Below are positions 7,288 through 16,918 of a stretch of 64,000 bases of DNA, piece by piece. A program made the position numbers and the translations under genes. The notes under the pieces were generated by a model. The model was not told where the DNA came from and did not search any database. It was given only the letters and a program-made list of their open reading frames with translations. The stretch is from Lacipirellula limnantheis (GTDB lineage Bacteria; Planctomycetota; Planctomycetia; Pirellulales; Lacipirellulaceae), in NCBI RefSeq assembly GCF_007746075.1, contig NZ_CP036339.1:1326856-1390855 (forward strand). Direction: 5' to 3'. Every line of letters begins with the position of its first letter. Position 1 is the first letter of the stretch.

Positions 7288-8757
7288 ATGGCCAAGCCGA
7301 AGTCAATCCAACTGATAAACGTCGCCGGCGAGCGCCGCGATGCGCGGCGGGCTCGCCGGCTGGCGCGTGCCTGCTGGCTACTGTCATGCTTGATGGTTTC
7401 GGTCCTCGGGGGATGTCGACACATCGACAATGCCCAGGTCGACGTGCTGGAAAGCGAGCTGCGGAAGCAGGAAGACTACATCTACGAGCTCGAAGAGTAC
7501 CTGATGGAGTACTCCGAAAAGTTGCGTCAGGCCCGCGCGATGCAATGCGAAACGGCGATCTCTCCCAAATCGGCGTCCAATGCCACAAGCAGCGGCGAGC
7601 CCACGCTTGACGTCGACACGGTCAAGCGGCCAACCCTTCCGATGAATGGTCGCAACAAACTTGCCCCCGCGGCGAAGCCTTCCCTGCCAGCTCCGCCGGC
7701 GACGACCGAGGCTCCGCCTGCAGGGGCCGCGGCGACTCCGCCGGAAACGTTGGAAGTCGAGCCGGCGCCGCCTGCTGAGGAGATCAATCCTGATGAGATG
7801 GAGGCTCCGGCCCTTGAAATCGGGCCCGGCGTCCAGGCGTCGCCGTTCAAGAAGACGTTTGAGTCGGCGGAAGCGCCGCTGCTGATTCCCGATCCAATCG
7901 ACTATCAAGCGGATGATGATGAACTAGCCGCCGGGTCGGCCAGACCGAACCAAGTTGAAGAACCAAATGTCGCCGACGGAGAAACGGCGGCGGCGCCTCT
8001 GCTGGCGGCGCCGCAGGTCAATGCCGAGCGGCTGTCGGCCGACCACTTGCAGATTCGTCGGGTGTTCGCGGAACGTCCTGGGCCGGATGGCGAGGCAATC
8101 GCCAGTTTGCTCGTCGTGATCGAGACCCTCAACGCCACTGACGAGCCCGTCGGCGCCGACGGCGGGGCGTCGTTGATGATCATGAAACGCGACGAATCGG
8201 GCGCCATGCGTCGCGTCGAGCGTTGGGACTTTACGCCGGAAGAGACCGCGGCGGCTTGGCAGTCGTCGCAACTTGGCGACGGTTTGCATCTGGAACTGCC
8301 ACTGGCCGAGGCGCAGCTTCCGGGCGGAGAGTTAGAGCTGTGGGCGCGAGTCCTGGCTGCCGATGGCCGCAAGCTGTTGACGCAGATTCCGCTCGAACCA
8401 ACTCAGCTGGTCTCCATGGCTGACTTCAATGCTGAAGAATCTTTGGCGGCGAAGGAGCCGGCCACGCCGACTCCCGAGACGCGGCTAACCGAGCCGATGC
8501 CAACGGACATCTCTGCTGAAGACGAAGTCGCGGTGTCCGCAATTGCGAAGACGGCGGCGGAAGCGTCGAAACCTGCGTGGCGAGCGTCGTCCGTGCGGCT
8601 CGATGATGCTCGAGTCGAGAGTTTTGCCACAACTGCCGGCGGGCCGACGGCTCGTGTTGCGTCATCCTCGACGGAATCGACGACCAAGCCAACTTGGAAA
8701 CGGAGTGCGACTGCCGGCGCCTCCGAAGCGAAGCGCGACTGGGCGCCATTTCGATAA
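7288..8757 (+). CDS. Putative lipoprotein with coiled coil and Pro/Ala-rich linker
   Basis: This 489-residue protein has no recognised catalytic domain. After an Arg-rich start comes a hydrophobic stretch ending in VSVLGGC, a good lipobox with Cys43. Residues 48-85 (VLESELRKQEDYIYELEEYL) form a coiled coil. A low-complexity Pro/Ala/Glu linker spans about 100-250. A beta-rich domain follows at about 255-380 (IRRVFAERPG, LLVVIETLNATDEPVG, LELWARVLAADG), and the tail is Ser/Thr/Ala-rich. It is probably an envelope-anchored planctomycete-specific protein. The long positively charged N-region before the signal is unusual, and an internal start is possible. Confidence 0.65.
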   Translation: MAKPKSIQLINVAGERRDARRARRLARACWLLSCLMVSVLGGCRHIDNAQVDVLESELRKQEDYIYELEEYLMEYSEKLRQARAMQCETAISPKSASNATSSGEPTLDVDTVKRPTLPMNGRNKLAPAAKPSLPAPPATTEAPPAGAAATPPETLEVEPAPPAEEINPDEMEAPALEIGPGVQASPFKKTFESAEAPLLIPDPIDYQADDDELAAGSARPNQVEEPNVADGETAAAPLLAAPQVNAERLSADHLQIRRVFAERPGPDGEAIASLLVVIETLNATDEPVGADGGASLMIMKRDESGAMRRVERWDFTPEETAAAWQSSQLGDGLHLELPLAEAQLPGGELELWARVLAADGRKLLTQIPLEPTQLVSMADFNAEESLAAKEPATPTPETRLTEPMPTDISAEDEVAVSAIAKTAAEASKPAWRASSVRLDDARVESFATTAGGPTARVASSSTESTTKPTWKRSATAGASEAKRDWAPFR

Positions 8758-8792
8758 CGGCGCCATTGATCAGCGCCTAATCTGCAGCGCAT

Positions 8793-8836
8793 AAAAAATG
8801 CCGCAGAGATCGTCGTCTGACGAGCGCTCTGCGGCA
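8793..8836 (-). terminator. Intrinsic terminator of gap
   Basis: On the minus strand TGCCGCAGAG pairs with CTCTGCGGCA around an 18-base loop that can pair further. It is followed immediately by TTTTTT (8798-8793). It lies 51 bases after the gap stop codon. Confidence 0.85.
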
Positions 8837-8886
8837 CTTCTGTTATCGAACCCGTCGGGCCGTATCATCCAGCGGCGACGAACTGC

Positions 8887-10068
<1,182 letters not shown>

Positions 10069-10078
10069 CCGGCACGAA

Positions 10079-10187
10079 AGCGGTCAGCAATCAGCTTTCA
10101 GCGGTCAGCCGCAGAAACTCAATTTCGTGCGTAGATTATTTGCAGCAGACGCCGCTTCCCCTCAGGCTGAGGGCTGATTGCTAACCG
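10079..10187. repeat. Palindromic element of the AGCGGTTAGC family
   Basis: AGCGGTCAGCAATCAGC at 10079-10095 pairs with GCTGATTGCTAACCG at 10173-10187, and further ACGxC arms lie inside. Size, arm sequence and inward layout resemble the element at 3920-4023. It lies between the gap promoter and the methyltransferase start. Confidence 0.55.
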
Positions 10188-10201
10188 TCGAAAGCTCCTG
10201 A

Positions 10202-10987
10202 ATGACCCGCCCCGACCGTCCAACATGGCAGCTTCCGCCCGGGGTTTCCCGTGGACTGTGGGACTACGTCCATACCCCCCACATCGCCGACGATTACGAC
10301 GACTATTTTGCGTTCAACAGCCTGTTCGAGACCGACGGCGCCATTCTGCGTCGACAGTTCGATCGGCCGGGGCTGGTGGCCGACCTGGGATGCGGCACGG
10401 GGCGCGCGCTCGTGCCGCTGGTGAAGGCTGGGCATCGGGGCTTGGCGGTCGACCTATCGGATCACATGCTGCGCATCGTCCAAGGGAAGGCGGACGACGA
10501 AGACTTGCCGATTGATTGCGTGCGGGCAAACCTCGTTGAAATGGACGCGATCGCCGATGGGGCCGTCGACTACGCCATGTGCATGTTCAGTACGCTGGGG
10601 ATGATTCGCGGCCGGGCGAACCGCCGGAAGGTCCTCCATCACGCGCGACGCATTCTCAAACCGCGCGGAAAATTCGTCCTGCACGTTCACAACTACTGGT
10701 TCAACCTGCGCGATCCCGAGGGGCCGTGGTGGGTAATCGGCAACATGACTTCGGCTCCCTTTCGGCGCGACGTCGACGTCGGGGATCGGTGGTTTCCTTA
10801 TCGGGGTCTGCCGAGCATGTATCTGCATGTGTTTCGCTGGCGCGAACTCGCGGCGGACTTGCGGTCGGTCGGGTTTAAGATCGTCGAGCGAGTGGCGCTC
10901 GACGCGGCGCGGCGTAAGCCGCTCGACCGGCCATGGCTATTGCCGATTCTGCGGACCAATGGTTGGATCGTCACGAGCGAGGCATGA
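10202..10987 (+). CDS. Class I SAM-dependent methyltransferase
   Basis: This 261-residue protein has the SAM-binding motif I VADLGCGTGRAL at about residues 59-70 and the acidic end of strand 2 in LAVDLSDHML. Motif IV-like GAVDYAMCMFSTLG and post-motif HHARRILKPRGKFVLHVHN follow, so the whole Rossmann methyltransferase fold is present. The aromatic-rich C-terminal part (HNYWFNLRDPEGPWW) probably forms the substrate site. It is most like the Methyltransf_11/25 group of small-molecule methyltransferases; the substrate cannot be told. It is convergent with the mddA-like gene, 15 bases away. Confidence 0.8.
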   Translation: MTRPDRPTWQLPPGVSRGLWDYVHTPHIADDYDDYFAFNSLFETDGAILRRQFDRPGLVADLGCGTGRALVPLVKAGHRGLAVDLSDHMLRIVQGKADDEDLPIDCVRANLVEMDAIADGAVDYAMCMFSTLGMIRGRANRRKVLHHARRILKPRGKFVLHVHNYWFNLRDPEGPWWVIGNMTSAPFRRDVDVGDRWFPYRGLPSMYLHVFRWRELAADLRSVGFKIVERVALDAARRKPLDRPWLLPILRTNGWIVTSEA

Positions 10988-11002
10988 TCTCGACGTTCTC
11001 AA

Positions 11003-11788
11003 TCAGACGCGAGTCTCAAGCGTACGTTCGGCCGCGTGCGAAATTTGGCGTTCGCCGGAACGCCCCCCAATGCGCGGAAGATAACGGGGGACGCGCTGTC
11101 GATACGCCGCGTACTGTTGTCCGAAATGGGCGATCAGATCGCGCTCTTCAATGAGGGCGGCGGCCATCATGTAGCCAGTGAGCACGATGGCGAGGAGCAA
11201 ATGGCCCGCGGTCATCGTTGGCGTCATCCAGAACGCCAACGCCCAGCCAACGTACAGCGGGTGACGGATGTGACCATACAGAAACGGCGTGCGGAAGGGG
11301 AGTGGTTCGTACTCTCGGCCGTGATAGTAGAGCCAAACCTGGCGCAGGCCGAACAGGTCGAAGTGGTTGATCATCAGGCTCACGATCGGCACCATCAACC
11401 ACCCAACGGCAAACAGCGTCCAAAGCAGTGCTCGGCCCACTGAACTCTCGACGTTCCAGACCAGCGTATCAATCGGCCGCCACTGCCACAGAAGTAATGC
11501 TAGAGCGAGGCTTGAGGCCAGCAGATAGGTGCTCCGCTCAATGGGTTGCGGAATGATGCGCGTCCAGACTCGCTTGAACGCGGGGCGCGCCATTGTCGAG
11601 TGTTGGATGCCGAACGCAGCCAGTAGTGCGAAATTGATCGCGACCGCCTCGGGCCATGAACTGACCACCGGCTCATCGATCGACGTCGGCGTGATCACGT
11701 TGGCCGTGAATGCGCAGAAATAGGCGTAGATTGCCAGGAACAGGAGATAGTTGGCGAGTCCGTAGGCGAAAAACATCCAACGTTTCAT
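11003..11788 (-). CDS. mddA: Methanethiol S-methyltransferase-like membrane protein
   Basis: This 261-residue integral membrane methyltransferase has about six hydrophobic segments. The sequence FGIQHSTMARPAFKR, then PIERSTYLL, then LLLWQWRPI closely fits the MddA family, which methylates methanethiol to dimethyl sulfide with SAM. The C-terminal part carries the GHIRHPLYVGW and EERDLIAHFG motifs of the isoprenylcysteine-methyltransferase/NnrU fold, which bind SAM. It is divergent from a TetR regulator across 194 bases, so that regulator may control it. MddA activity is inferred from resemblance; a related volatile-thiol methyltransferase is the main alternative. Confidence 0.75.
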   Translation of the reverse strand: MKRWMFFAYGLANYLLFLAIYAYFCAFTANVITPTSIDEPVVSSWPEAVAINFALLAAFGIQHSTMARPAFKRVWTRIIPQPIERSTYLLASSLALALLLWQWRPIDTLVWNVESSVGRALLWTLFAVGWLMVPIVSLMINHFDLFGLRQVWLYYHGREYEPLPFRTPFLYGHIRHPLYVGWALAFWMTPTMTAGHLLLAIVLTGYMMAAALIEERDLIAHFGQQYAAYRQRVPRYLPRIGGRSGERQISHAAERTLETRV

Positions 11789-11887
11789 CGTGCGCTTTCT
11801 GTGCGAGGGGCAGGGGCTTGGTCGCGTCGATCATCTGATTCATCGGCTGCGTCATGGGAATTTAAGCGTCGACCGCCGCCGTTGTCA

Positions 11888-11928
11888 GGTTGACTTGTGG
11901 TACACTCGCCGGTTGACTCAAGGTGCAC
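11888..11928. promoter_or_regulatory. Tandem 18-base direct repeat between mddA and tetR genes
   Basis: GGTTGACTTGTGGTACAC (11888-11905) and GGTTGACTCAAGGTGCAC (11911-11928) match at 14 of 18 positions with a 23-base period, about two helical turns. They lie in the divergent space before the TetR gene and are candidate operator half-sites. No convincing -35/-10 pair was found here. Confidence 0.45.
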
Positions 11929-11982
11929 CGGCCACTTTTTCCTTGATTGCCGCGATCAGACGCTCGGCGATCGCGATCGACT

Positions 11983-12585
11983 ATGCCGAATTCAACGCCG
12001 AATTCAACTCGACACCGGCTGATCGAATCCGCCATCCGACGTTTTTATCGCGATGGCTTTCGCAATGTCGGCATCGACCAGGTGCTGGCCGACGTCGGCA
12101 TCAGCAAGACGGCGTTCTACAAGCATTTCGAGAGCAAGGACGAGCTGATGCTCGCCGCGCTTGAGGCGCGGAATGTTTGGCTACAAGAAACGTTCCGAGA
12201 CATGATTCGCAGTCACGGCGGACCCGATCCCGCGGCGCAACTGCGAGGCTTGTTTGACGTCGTCGAGCGAGTGATTAATTCGGATGAATTCCAGGGATGC
12301 ATCTTCGTTAACGCGGCGATGGAGTTTCCGTTGGCGCATGAGCCGGCGCATCTCGCGGCGGCCGAGCATAAGCGGGCGATCGAGTCGATCGTCCGCGAAC
12401 TGGCCGCGGAGGCGAACGCCGACGACCCTGCCGCGATGGCCCAGGATCTCTGCCTGATCATCGAGGGAGCGTACGTCACGCGGCAGGTCACCGGCGATCC
12501 GCAGACGATTGCTATCGCGCGGCGCGTGGCCGAGTCGGTGATCGGCAAGCGTCTGCCGACGACGGCGCCGAGCGGCGTTGCTTAG
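11983..12585 (+). CDS. TetR/AcrR-family transcriptional regulator
   Basis: This 200-residue repressor has an N-terminal helix-turn-helix at about residues 29-50 (VGIDQVLADVGISKTAFYKHF), the TetR signature. The rest is the helical ligand-binding domain. The FRDGF/YRDGFRNVG entry and the DELMLAALEARNVW linker are typical of the group related to YxaF/LmrA repressors. The ATG at 11983 is preferred over one 36 bases upstream because the HTH then starts at the usual spacing. It is divergent from the mddA-like gene, so autoregulation and control of mddA are likely but inferred. Confidence 0.85.
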   Translation: MPNSTPNSTRHRLIESAIRRFYRDGFRNVGIDQVLADVGISKTAFYKHFESKDELMLAALEARNVWLQETFRDMIRSHGGPDPAAQLRGLFDVVERVINSDEFQGCIFVNAAMEFPLAHEPAHLAAAEHKRAIESIVRELAAEANADDPAAMAQDLCLIIEGAYVTRQVTGDPQTIAIARRVAESVIGKRLPTTAPSGVA

Positions 12586-12632
12586 AAAAGAAGCGTGGCG
12601 TGGCGAGCAGTGTTACCGAGGCGGGGAAGAGC

Positions 12633-13046
12633 CTACGGAATCACGCAGTCGGCTTCGATTTCGATGAGGGCGTCTCCGTCAATCAGGCGGGGGACTTCGA
12701 CGATGGTGGTCGCTGGGCGGATCTCGGCAAAGACCGACCCGTGGACGCGGGCAACTTCTTCCCACTTGCTGACGTCGGTGACGTACATCCGCGTGCGGAT
12801 CACATGTTCGATCCTTCCGCCGAGGGCTTCGATCGCGGCCTGGATGATCGCCAGTGAGCGGGCCGTCTGCTCGCCAAAGCTCTTGGCGTAGGTGCCGTCG
12901 GCGTTGACGCCGACGCAGCCGGTCACCGCGATCAGGTTCCCCGAGCGAACGGCCCGGCTGTAGCCCATGATCGGTTCCCACTTTGAACCGCTGGAGGCGC
13001 ACTGGCGGCCGGCCCGCTCTGCGACGGTGATCTTGATGTCGGACAT
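12633..13046 (-). CDS. RidA/YjgF-family protein lacking the catalytic arginine
   Basis: This 137-residue protein has the trimeric RidA fold: a GYSRAVRSGNLIAVTG strand pair, DVSKWEEVARVHG, and a closing RLIDGDALIEIEADCVI. Canonical RidA imine deaminases carry an Arg before the VEIE strand (CPRRVEVE-like). Here that position lies in DGDALIEIEA with no Arg, so the classical 2-aminoacrylate deaminase reaction is doubtful. It belongs to a YjgF subgroup of unknown function. The ATG at 13046 aligns with the family start; the upstream frame is not conserved-looking. It is convergent with the TetR gene. Confidence 0.8.
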   Translation of the reverse strand: MSDIKITVAERAGRQCASSGSKWEPIMGYSRAVRSGNLIAVTGCVGVNADGTYAKSFGEQTARSLAIIQAAIEALGGRIEHVIRTRMYVTDVSKWEEVARVHGSVFAEIRPATTIVEVPRLIDGDALIEIEADCVIP

Positions 13047-13193
13047 GCTCGGGCCTCTCTGGCGGCTGACGGTGAGATGGGGGATTGAACCACGACGGCA
13101 CAACGGACACGAAGGATACCTGCCGCCGGCACGGTTTTCTAGGAGTCGGGGCCAGTCTCTCTGACGTCACCCGGTATATATCGAAGGGATTTT

Positions 13194-13274
13194 GGAACCG
13201 CCGATAAACGCAAATTAACTCAGATGGAATTTACCGGCGTTCATCCCCGTTCATCCCCGTTCATCGGCGGTTCC
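13194..13274. repeat. Palindrome with TTCATCCCCG tandem units
   Basis: GGAACCGCCGATAAACG (13194-13210) pairs with CGTTCATCGGCGGTTCC (13258-13274), 16 of 17. Inside the right arm the ten-base unit TTCATCCCCG repeats from 13240. It is a typical degenerate intergenic repeat, between the RidA and panB genes. Confidence 0.6.
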
Positions 13275-13341
13275 ATCTGTATCGATGGCTAATGGATGGG
13301 GCTCGTTGACGGCGGCCCTCGGGGTCGATTAGCCTGCATTA

Positions 13342-14169
13342 ATGACCAAAGAAACGTCAACTCCGGAGTCTCAACGCCGTTCTCAGCGGATGACCGTGCC
13401 GAAGTTCACGGCCCTCAAAGGGACGGGCCAGAAGATCTCGATGGTGACGGCCTACGACTACCCGTTCGCCCGCTTGGTCGACGAGGCCGGCGTCGAAGGG
13501 GTGCTGGTCGGCGATAGCATGTCGATGGTCGTGCAGGGGCACGAGAACACGCTGCCAGTGACGCTCGACGAGATGATTTATCATGCCGAGATGGTCGGCC
13601 GCGCGGTGAACCACGCCCTGGTGGTGGTCGACATGCCGTTCCCGAGCTATCACCTTGGCAAGTTCAAGGCGATTGAAAACGCCGGCCGCATTCTCAAGGA
13701 GACGCGCTGCCAGGCGGTGAAGCTGGAAGGCGGCGTCGAGCAGGCCGAGACGATCGCGGCGCTCGTCTCCGCCGGGATACCCGTGATGGCCCACTGCGGC
13801 TTGCGTCCGCAGAACGTCCACCAACTTGGCGGTTACCGCGTGCAGCGCGACGAGCAGGCGCTAATGAGCGACGCCTGCGCTGCGGCGGAGGCGGGGGCGT
13901 TTGCGATGGTGCTGGAGTGTATCCCGCGCGGCATCGCGGCGAAGATTACCGGGATGCTGTCGATTCCCACGATCGGCATCGGGGCCGGCGCCGACTGCGA
14001 CGGTCAGGTGCTCGTGCTGCACGACATCCTGGGAATGGCGAGCGATTACGCTCCGCGATTTGTGAAGGCGTATGCGAATCTAAACAAGACGGTGGTTGAC
14101 GCGGTCCGAGGGTTTCGCGACGAGGTGCGCGGCGGTGACTTTCCCGCGGCGGAGCATACGTTTGAGTAG
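13342..14169 (+). CDS. panB: 3-methyl-2-oxobutanoate hydroxymethyltransferase
   Basis: This 275-residue enzyme makes ketopantoate from 2-oxoisovalerate and methylene-tetrahydrofolate, the first step toward pantothenate and coenzyme A. Family motifs include KISMVTAYDYPFARLVD, the Mg-binding Asp in VGDSMSMVVQG, VVDMPFPSYH, KLEGG and VMAHCGLRPQ, then IGIGAG and HDILG near the end. A short Ser/Thr-rich N-terminal extension of about 16 residues precedes MTVPKF, so the internal ATG at 13390 is an alternative start. No panC or panD is adjacent. Confidence 0.95.
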   Translation: MTKETSTPESQRRSQRMTVPKFTALKGTGQKISMVTAYDYPFARLVDEAGVEGVLVGDSMSMVVQGHENTLPVTLDEMIYHAEMVGRAVNHALVVVDMPFPSYHLGKFKAIENAGRILKETRCQAVKLEGGVEQAETIAALVSAGIPVMAHCGLRPQNVHQLGGYRVQRDEQALMSDACAAAEAGAFAMVLECIPRGIAAKITGMLSIPTIGIGAGADCDGQVLVLHDILGMASDYAPRFVKAYANLNKTVVDAVRGFRDEVRGGDFPAAEHTFE

Positions 14170-14217
14170 CGTGCCGCGACTTTTGCGACATGAATCCGTT
14201 AGTCGCGTCAATTGCTT

Positions 14218-14658
14218 TTACTTTATGTGCAACTGACAAGCCCCTGTTGTGCAATCCTTCGCGCTCAGTCGATACCGGTTCTTGGCAATCCACCGGTACA
14301 GCGGTCGCCAGACCAACATGCTCCCTGGAAAGTAAAGGACCGGCGCCGCCCACCAGAGTCGGCGCAGCCGCCAAGTCAGGTAACGAATCGCCGTCGGCCC
14401 CCAGTGGCGGTTGCCGTGGTGGTCGACGATCACCATCTCCTGCATCATCCGGTCGTGCGGCAGGTTGGGAAATCGTTCCTTCACCTCCGAATCGTGGAGC
14501 GAGAGGTACGCCAACTTTCCTTGGCAGTCCCACCACGGCAGCTTGCTGACCTGGGCCGTGCAGATCCCGCAGTCGCCGTCGTAGATCACGACGTCGGCGC
14601 CGGGACGGTCGGTAGGACGGGGAAGGGGGAAGGGAGCGGCGGTGGAACTAGCGGCCAT
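14218..14658 (-). CDS. DCC-family thiol-disulfide oxidoreductase (DUF393)
   Basis: This 146-residue protein carries the DCC signature VVIYDGDCGICTAQV with a Cys-x2-Cys centre at about residues 30-33. The following WWDCQGKLAYLSLHD and ATRY-like AIRYLTWRL segments also match. The family is predicted to be thioredoxin-like. The C-terminal helix (LYFPGSMLVWRPLYRWIAKNRYRLS) is the family's usual membrane-proximal end, and here a cysteine-containing tail (DCTTGACQL) is added. It is convergent with panB. The substrate is unknown. Confidence 0.8.
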   Translation of the reverse strand: MAASSTAAPFPLPRPTDRPGADVVIYDGDCGICTAQVSKLPWWDCQGKLAYLSLHDSEVKERFPNLPHDRMMQEMVIVDHHGNRHWGPTAIRYLTWRLRRLWWAAPVLYFPGSMLVWRPLYRWIAKNRYRLSAKDCTTGACQLHIK

Positions 14659-14679
14659 CGTACGGCGTCTCAGTCTAGT

Positions 14680-14705
14680 AGCGGCGGGTCAACGACCCGC
14701 CGGAG
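14680..14705. repeat. Short intergenic hairpin, GGTC-type family
   Basis: GCGGGTC, AAC and GACCCGC form a perfect seven-base-pair hairpin flanked by TAGCG and CGGAGCG. The same flanks and layout recur at 59489-59505. The rest of 14706-14883 holds no visible gene. Confidence 0.55.
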
Positions 14706-14883
14706 CGGTCAAGTATCGGATTGCATCAAGCGAAGGAAGTGCGGCAGGCGACGCGGACCCCTCGGAGTACCTCGGGGTGACGGGGGTCGCCGCAACGCCA
14801 CCCGCAAACTGCCCACCGCCAAAGGAAGCCAGCGTTAACAGTTTACCCCCTAAATCCCCCGCGGACGCCCTTTCAGCGTGACC

Positions 14884-14903
14884 CTATCGGCCAATGCCGA
14901 TAG
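14884..14903. other. Perfect eight-base-pair palindrome upstream of the coiled-coil membrane gene
   Basis: CTATCGGC and GCCGATAG flank CAAT. It stands 59 bases before the start at 14963 and could be an operator or leader hairpin. Confidence 0.4.
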
Positions 14904-14962
14904 AATGGCTGACGAGTTGGCGTCCGCCCCAGTTTCCACAATTGCCGTAAGAAAGCAGTGCC

Positions 14963-16624
14963 ATGGACCAAATCCGCAAGCAAGTCGCTCGGGCTCGCCG
15001 TCGGCTCTGGATGGAATTGTTTCTCAATCGGCTCGTCAACTGCTGGTTCGCGGCCTTGATCGTCGCCGCAGTGGCCATCGCCTTGCCGAAGTTCGTCGCG
15101 GTCGCGGATTTGCCCGCGAATTGGGCGGCTAGCTGGCTGATCGGTGCGCTGGTCGCCGGGTTGACGGTCGCACTGGGGTGGACGTGGCTCCGCGGTCGCA
15201 GCGAGCTCGACGCCGCGATGGAAATCGATCGCCGCTTTGAACTCAAGGAGCGGGTCGCGAGCAGTCTGTCCCTGCCGCCCGAAGCCGCCGAGACTCCTGC
15301 CGGCCGCGCCCTCCTTGCCGACGCCCTGAGAGCGATCGGCCGCTTGGAGATCGATCAACGCTTCCGTATCAACGTCGGCCGCTCTGCGTTGCTGCCGCTC
15401 GTTCCTGCGATGCTCGCCGGCGCCCTCGTGTTGCTGGTCGACAACAAGCAAGCGCAGAGCAGCGTCGACCCTGCGACGACGAATCTCACCCCCAAGGCTC
15501 TTGAGAATTCGACGGATGCGTTGCGGAAGAAACTCGTCGAGCGCCGTAAGGAAGCCGCGAAGAAGGGGCTCAAGGAAGCGGAGGAACTGCTGCTGCAGGT
15601 CGACAAAGACGTCGAAAAGCTGGCCGTGAAGAAAGACGTCGACCGCAAGCAGGCGATGGTCAAGATGAACGATCTGGCGAAGCAGCTGGCCGAGCGTCGC
15701 GAAAAGTTGGGCGGCGATAATGAGCTGAAAAAGCAGCTCGCCGGGATGAAGGATTTCAGCAAGGGCCCGGCCGAGAAGATGGTCGAGGCGATGAAAGAAG
15801 GGAACTGGGACAAGGCCCAGCAGGAGCTCAACAAACTTAAGGAACAATTGAAAGCCGGCAAGCTCGACGGCGCCGGAAAGAAGGAATTGCAGAAACAGCT
15901 TTCGCAACTGCAGAAGAAGCTTGAACAAGCCTCTGCCGAGAAGCAGCAGGCGATGGACGAACTCAAGAAGCAGATCGCCGAGCAAAAAAAGAAGGGGAAC
16001 CTCGCCGAGGCTGGCCAGTTGCAGCAAAAGCTTGACCAGATGCAGAAGTCGCAGCAGCAATCGAAGCAGATGCAGCAGATGGCGCAGAAGCTGGCCGAGG
16101 CCCAGCAGGCGATGCAGAAGGGGGACCAGAAGGCTGCCGCGCAAGCGATGGACCAGCTAGCTCAGCAAATGGAGCAAATGCAGAAGGAAATGGGCGAGAG
16201 CGAAATGCTCGACGCCGCCATGGAACAGCTGGAAATGGCCAAGACGTCGATGGGATGCTCAGAGTGCATGGGCGAGGGCTGCAAAGCTTGCCAGGGAAAA
16301 ATGGGAAACCGTTTTGGGCAGAAGCCGGGCACGGGCAATGGCAACGGTATGGGAGCCGGACGAGGGCAGGGGCCGCGCCCCGACGAGAAGAACGACGTCG
16401 CGTTCCGCGATTCGCAGGTGAAGCAGAATCCCGGCAAGGGCGCCGCCGTCATTACGGGCGAGGCCGACGGACCGAACATCCGCGGCGACGTTCGCGCGGC
16501 GATTCAGGAGGAAATGACCGCCTCGGCGAGCGAGCCAGCTGATCCGCTCGTTATCGAGCAGCTTCCCAAGACGCAGCGCGAGAATGCGGAGGATTACTTC
16601 AATCGCCTTCGCGATGGGGAATAG
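14963..16624 (+). CDS. Membrane protein with a long Gln/Lys-rich coiled coil
   Basis: This 553-residue protein is of unknown function. Two hydrophobic segments lie at about residues 28-46 and 56-75, followed by a conserved-looking SELDAAMEIDRRFELKERVASSL segment and a third hydrophobic segment at about 143-158. Residues 190-420 form an almost unbroken coiled coil rich in Lys, Gln and Glu. A CSECMGEGCKACQG cysteine cluster (three CxxC/CxxxC spacings) follows and could bind zinc. A Gly/Asn-rich linker and a conserved-looking C-terminal domain (ENAEDYFNRLRDGE) end the protein. The layout resembles DUF4175-type proteins, but I am not certain. It is probably anchored in the inner membrane with a long rod. 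Confidence 0.7.
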   Translation: MDQIRKQVARARRRLWMELFLNRLVNCWFAALIVAAVAIALPKFVAVADLPANWAASWLIGALVAGLTVALGWTWLRGRSELDAAMEIDRRFELKERVASSLSLPPEAAETPAGRALLADALRAIGRLEIDQRFRINVGRSALLPLVPAMLAGALVLLVDNKQAQSSVDPATTNLTPKALENSTDALRKKLVERRKEAAKKGLKEAEELLLQVDKDVEKLAVKKDVDRKQAMVKMNDLAKQLAERREKLGGDNELKKQLAGMKDFSKGPAEKMVEAMKEGNWDKAQQELNKLKEQLKAGKLDGAGKKELQKQLSQLQKKLEQASAEKQQAMDELKKQIAEQKKKGNLAEAGQLQQKLDQMQKSQQQSKQMQQMAQKLAEAQQAMQKGDQKAAAQAMDQLAQQMEQMQKEMGESEMLDAAMEQLEMAKTSMGCSECMGEGCKACQGKMGNRFGQKPGTGNGNGMGAGRGQGPRPDEKNDVAFRDSQVKQNPGKGAAVITGEADGPNIRGDVRAAIQEEMTASASEPADPLVIEQLPKTQRENAEDYFNRLRDGE

Positions 16625-16918
16625 GCGGTCCGCCGCCCCCTCGTTCGTTGCGTTTTTGCATCATCCTGCCGGCGGCTCGGCGATCAGCGGCTAGGCTGAC
16701 CAGCGCCCCGCATCTCCCGCATCGCCAAGCCGCCCGCGGCGGCAGCGTCGGTTGCGCCCCCGAATTTGAGGGTTCCTGCCCGAAGTCCGCAGGGGAGGTA
16801 CGCAATTTGCAAGACTAGGCGGATTGGATAATTGGCGCAAAACATACCTGGCCGGTAGCATGGCCGTTGCGCATTGAAGCAGCATTGAACACGCACCATC
16901 GGACGCGGGAGCGGCATC

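Noticed and set aside
13240..13270. Tandem TTCATCCCCG units as a CRISPR array
   Set aside because: Units are ten bases, contiguous and without spacers; no cas genes are in the window.
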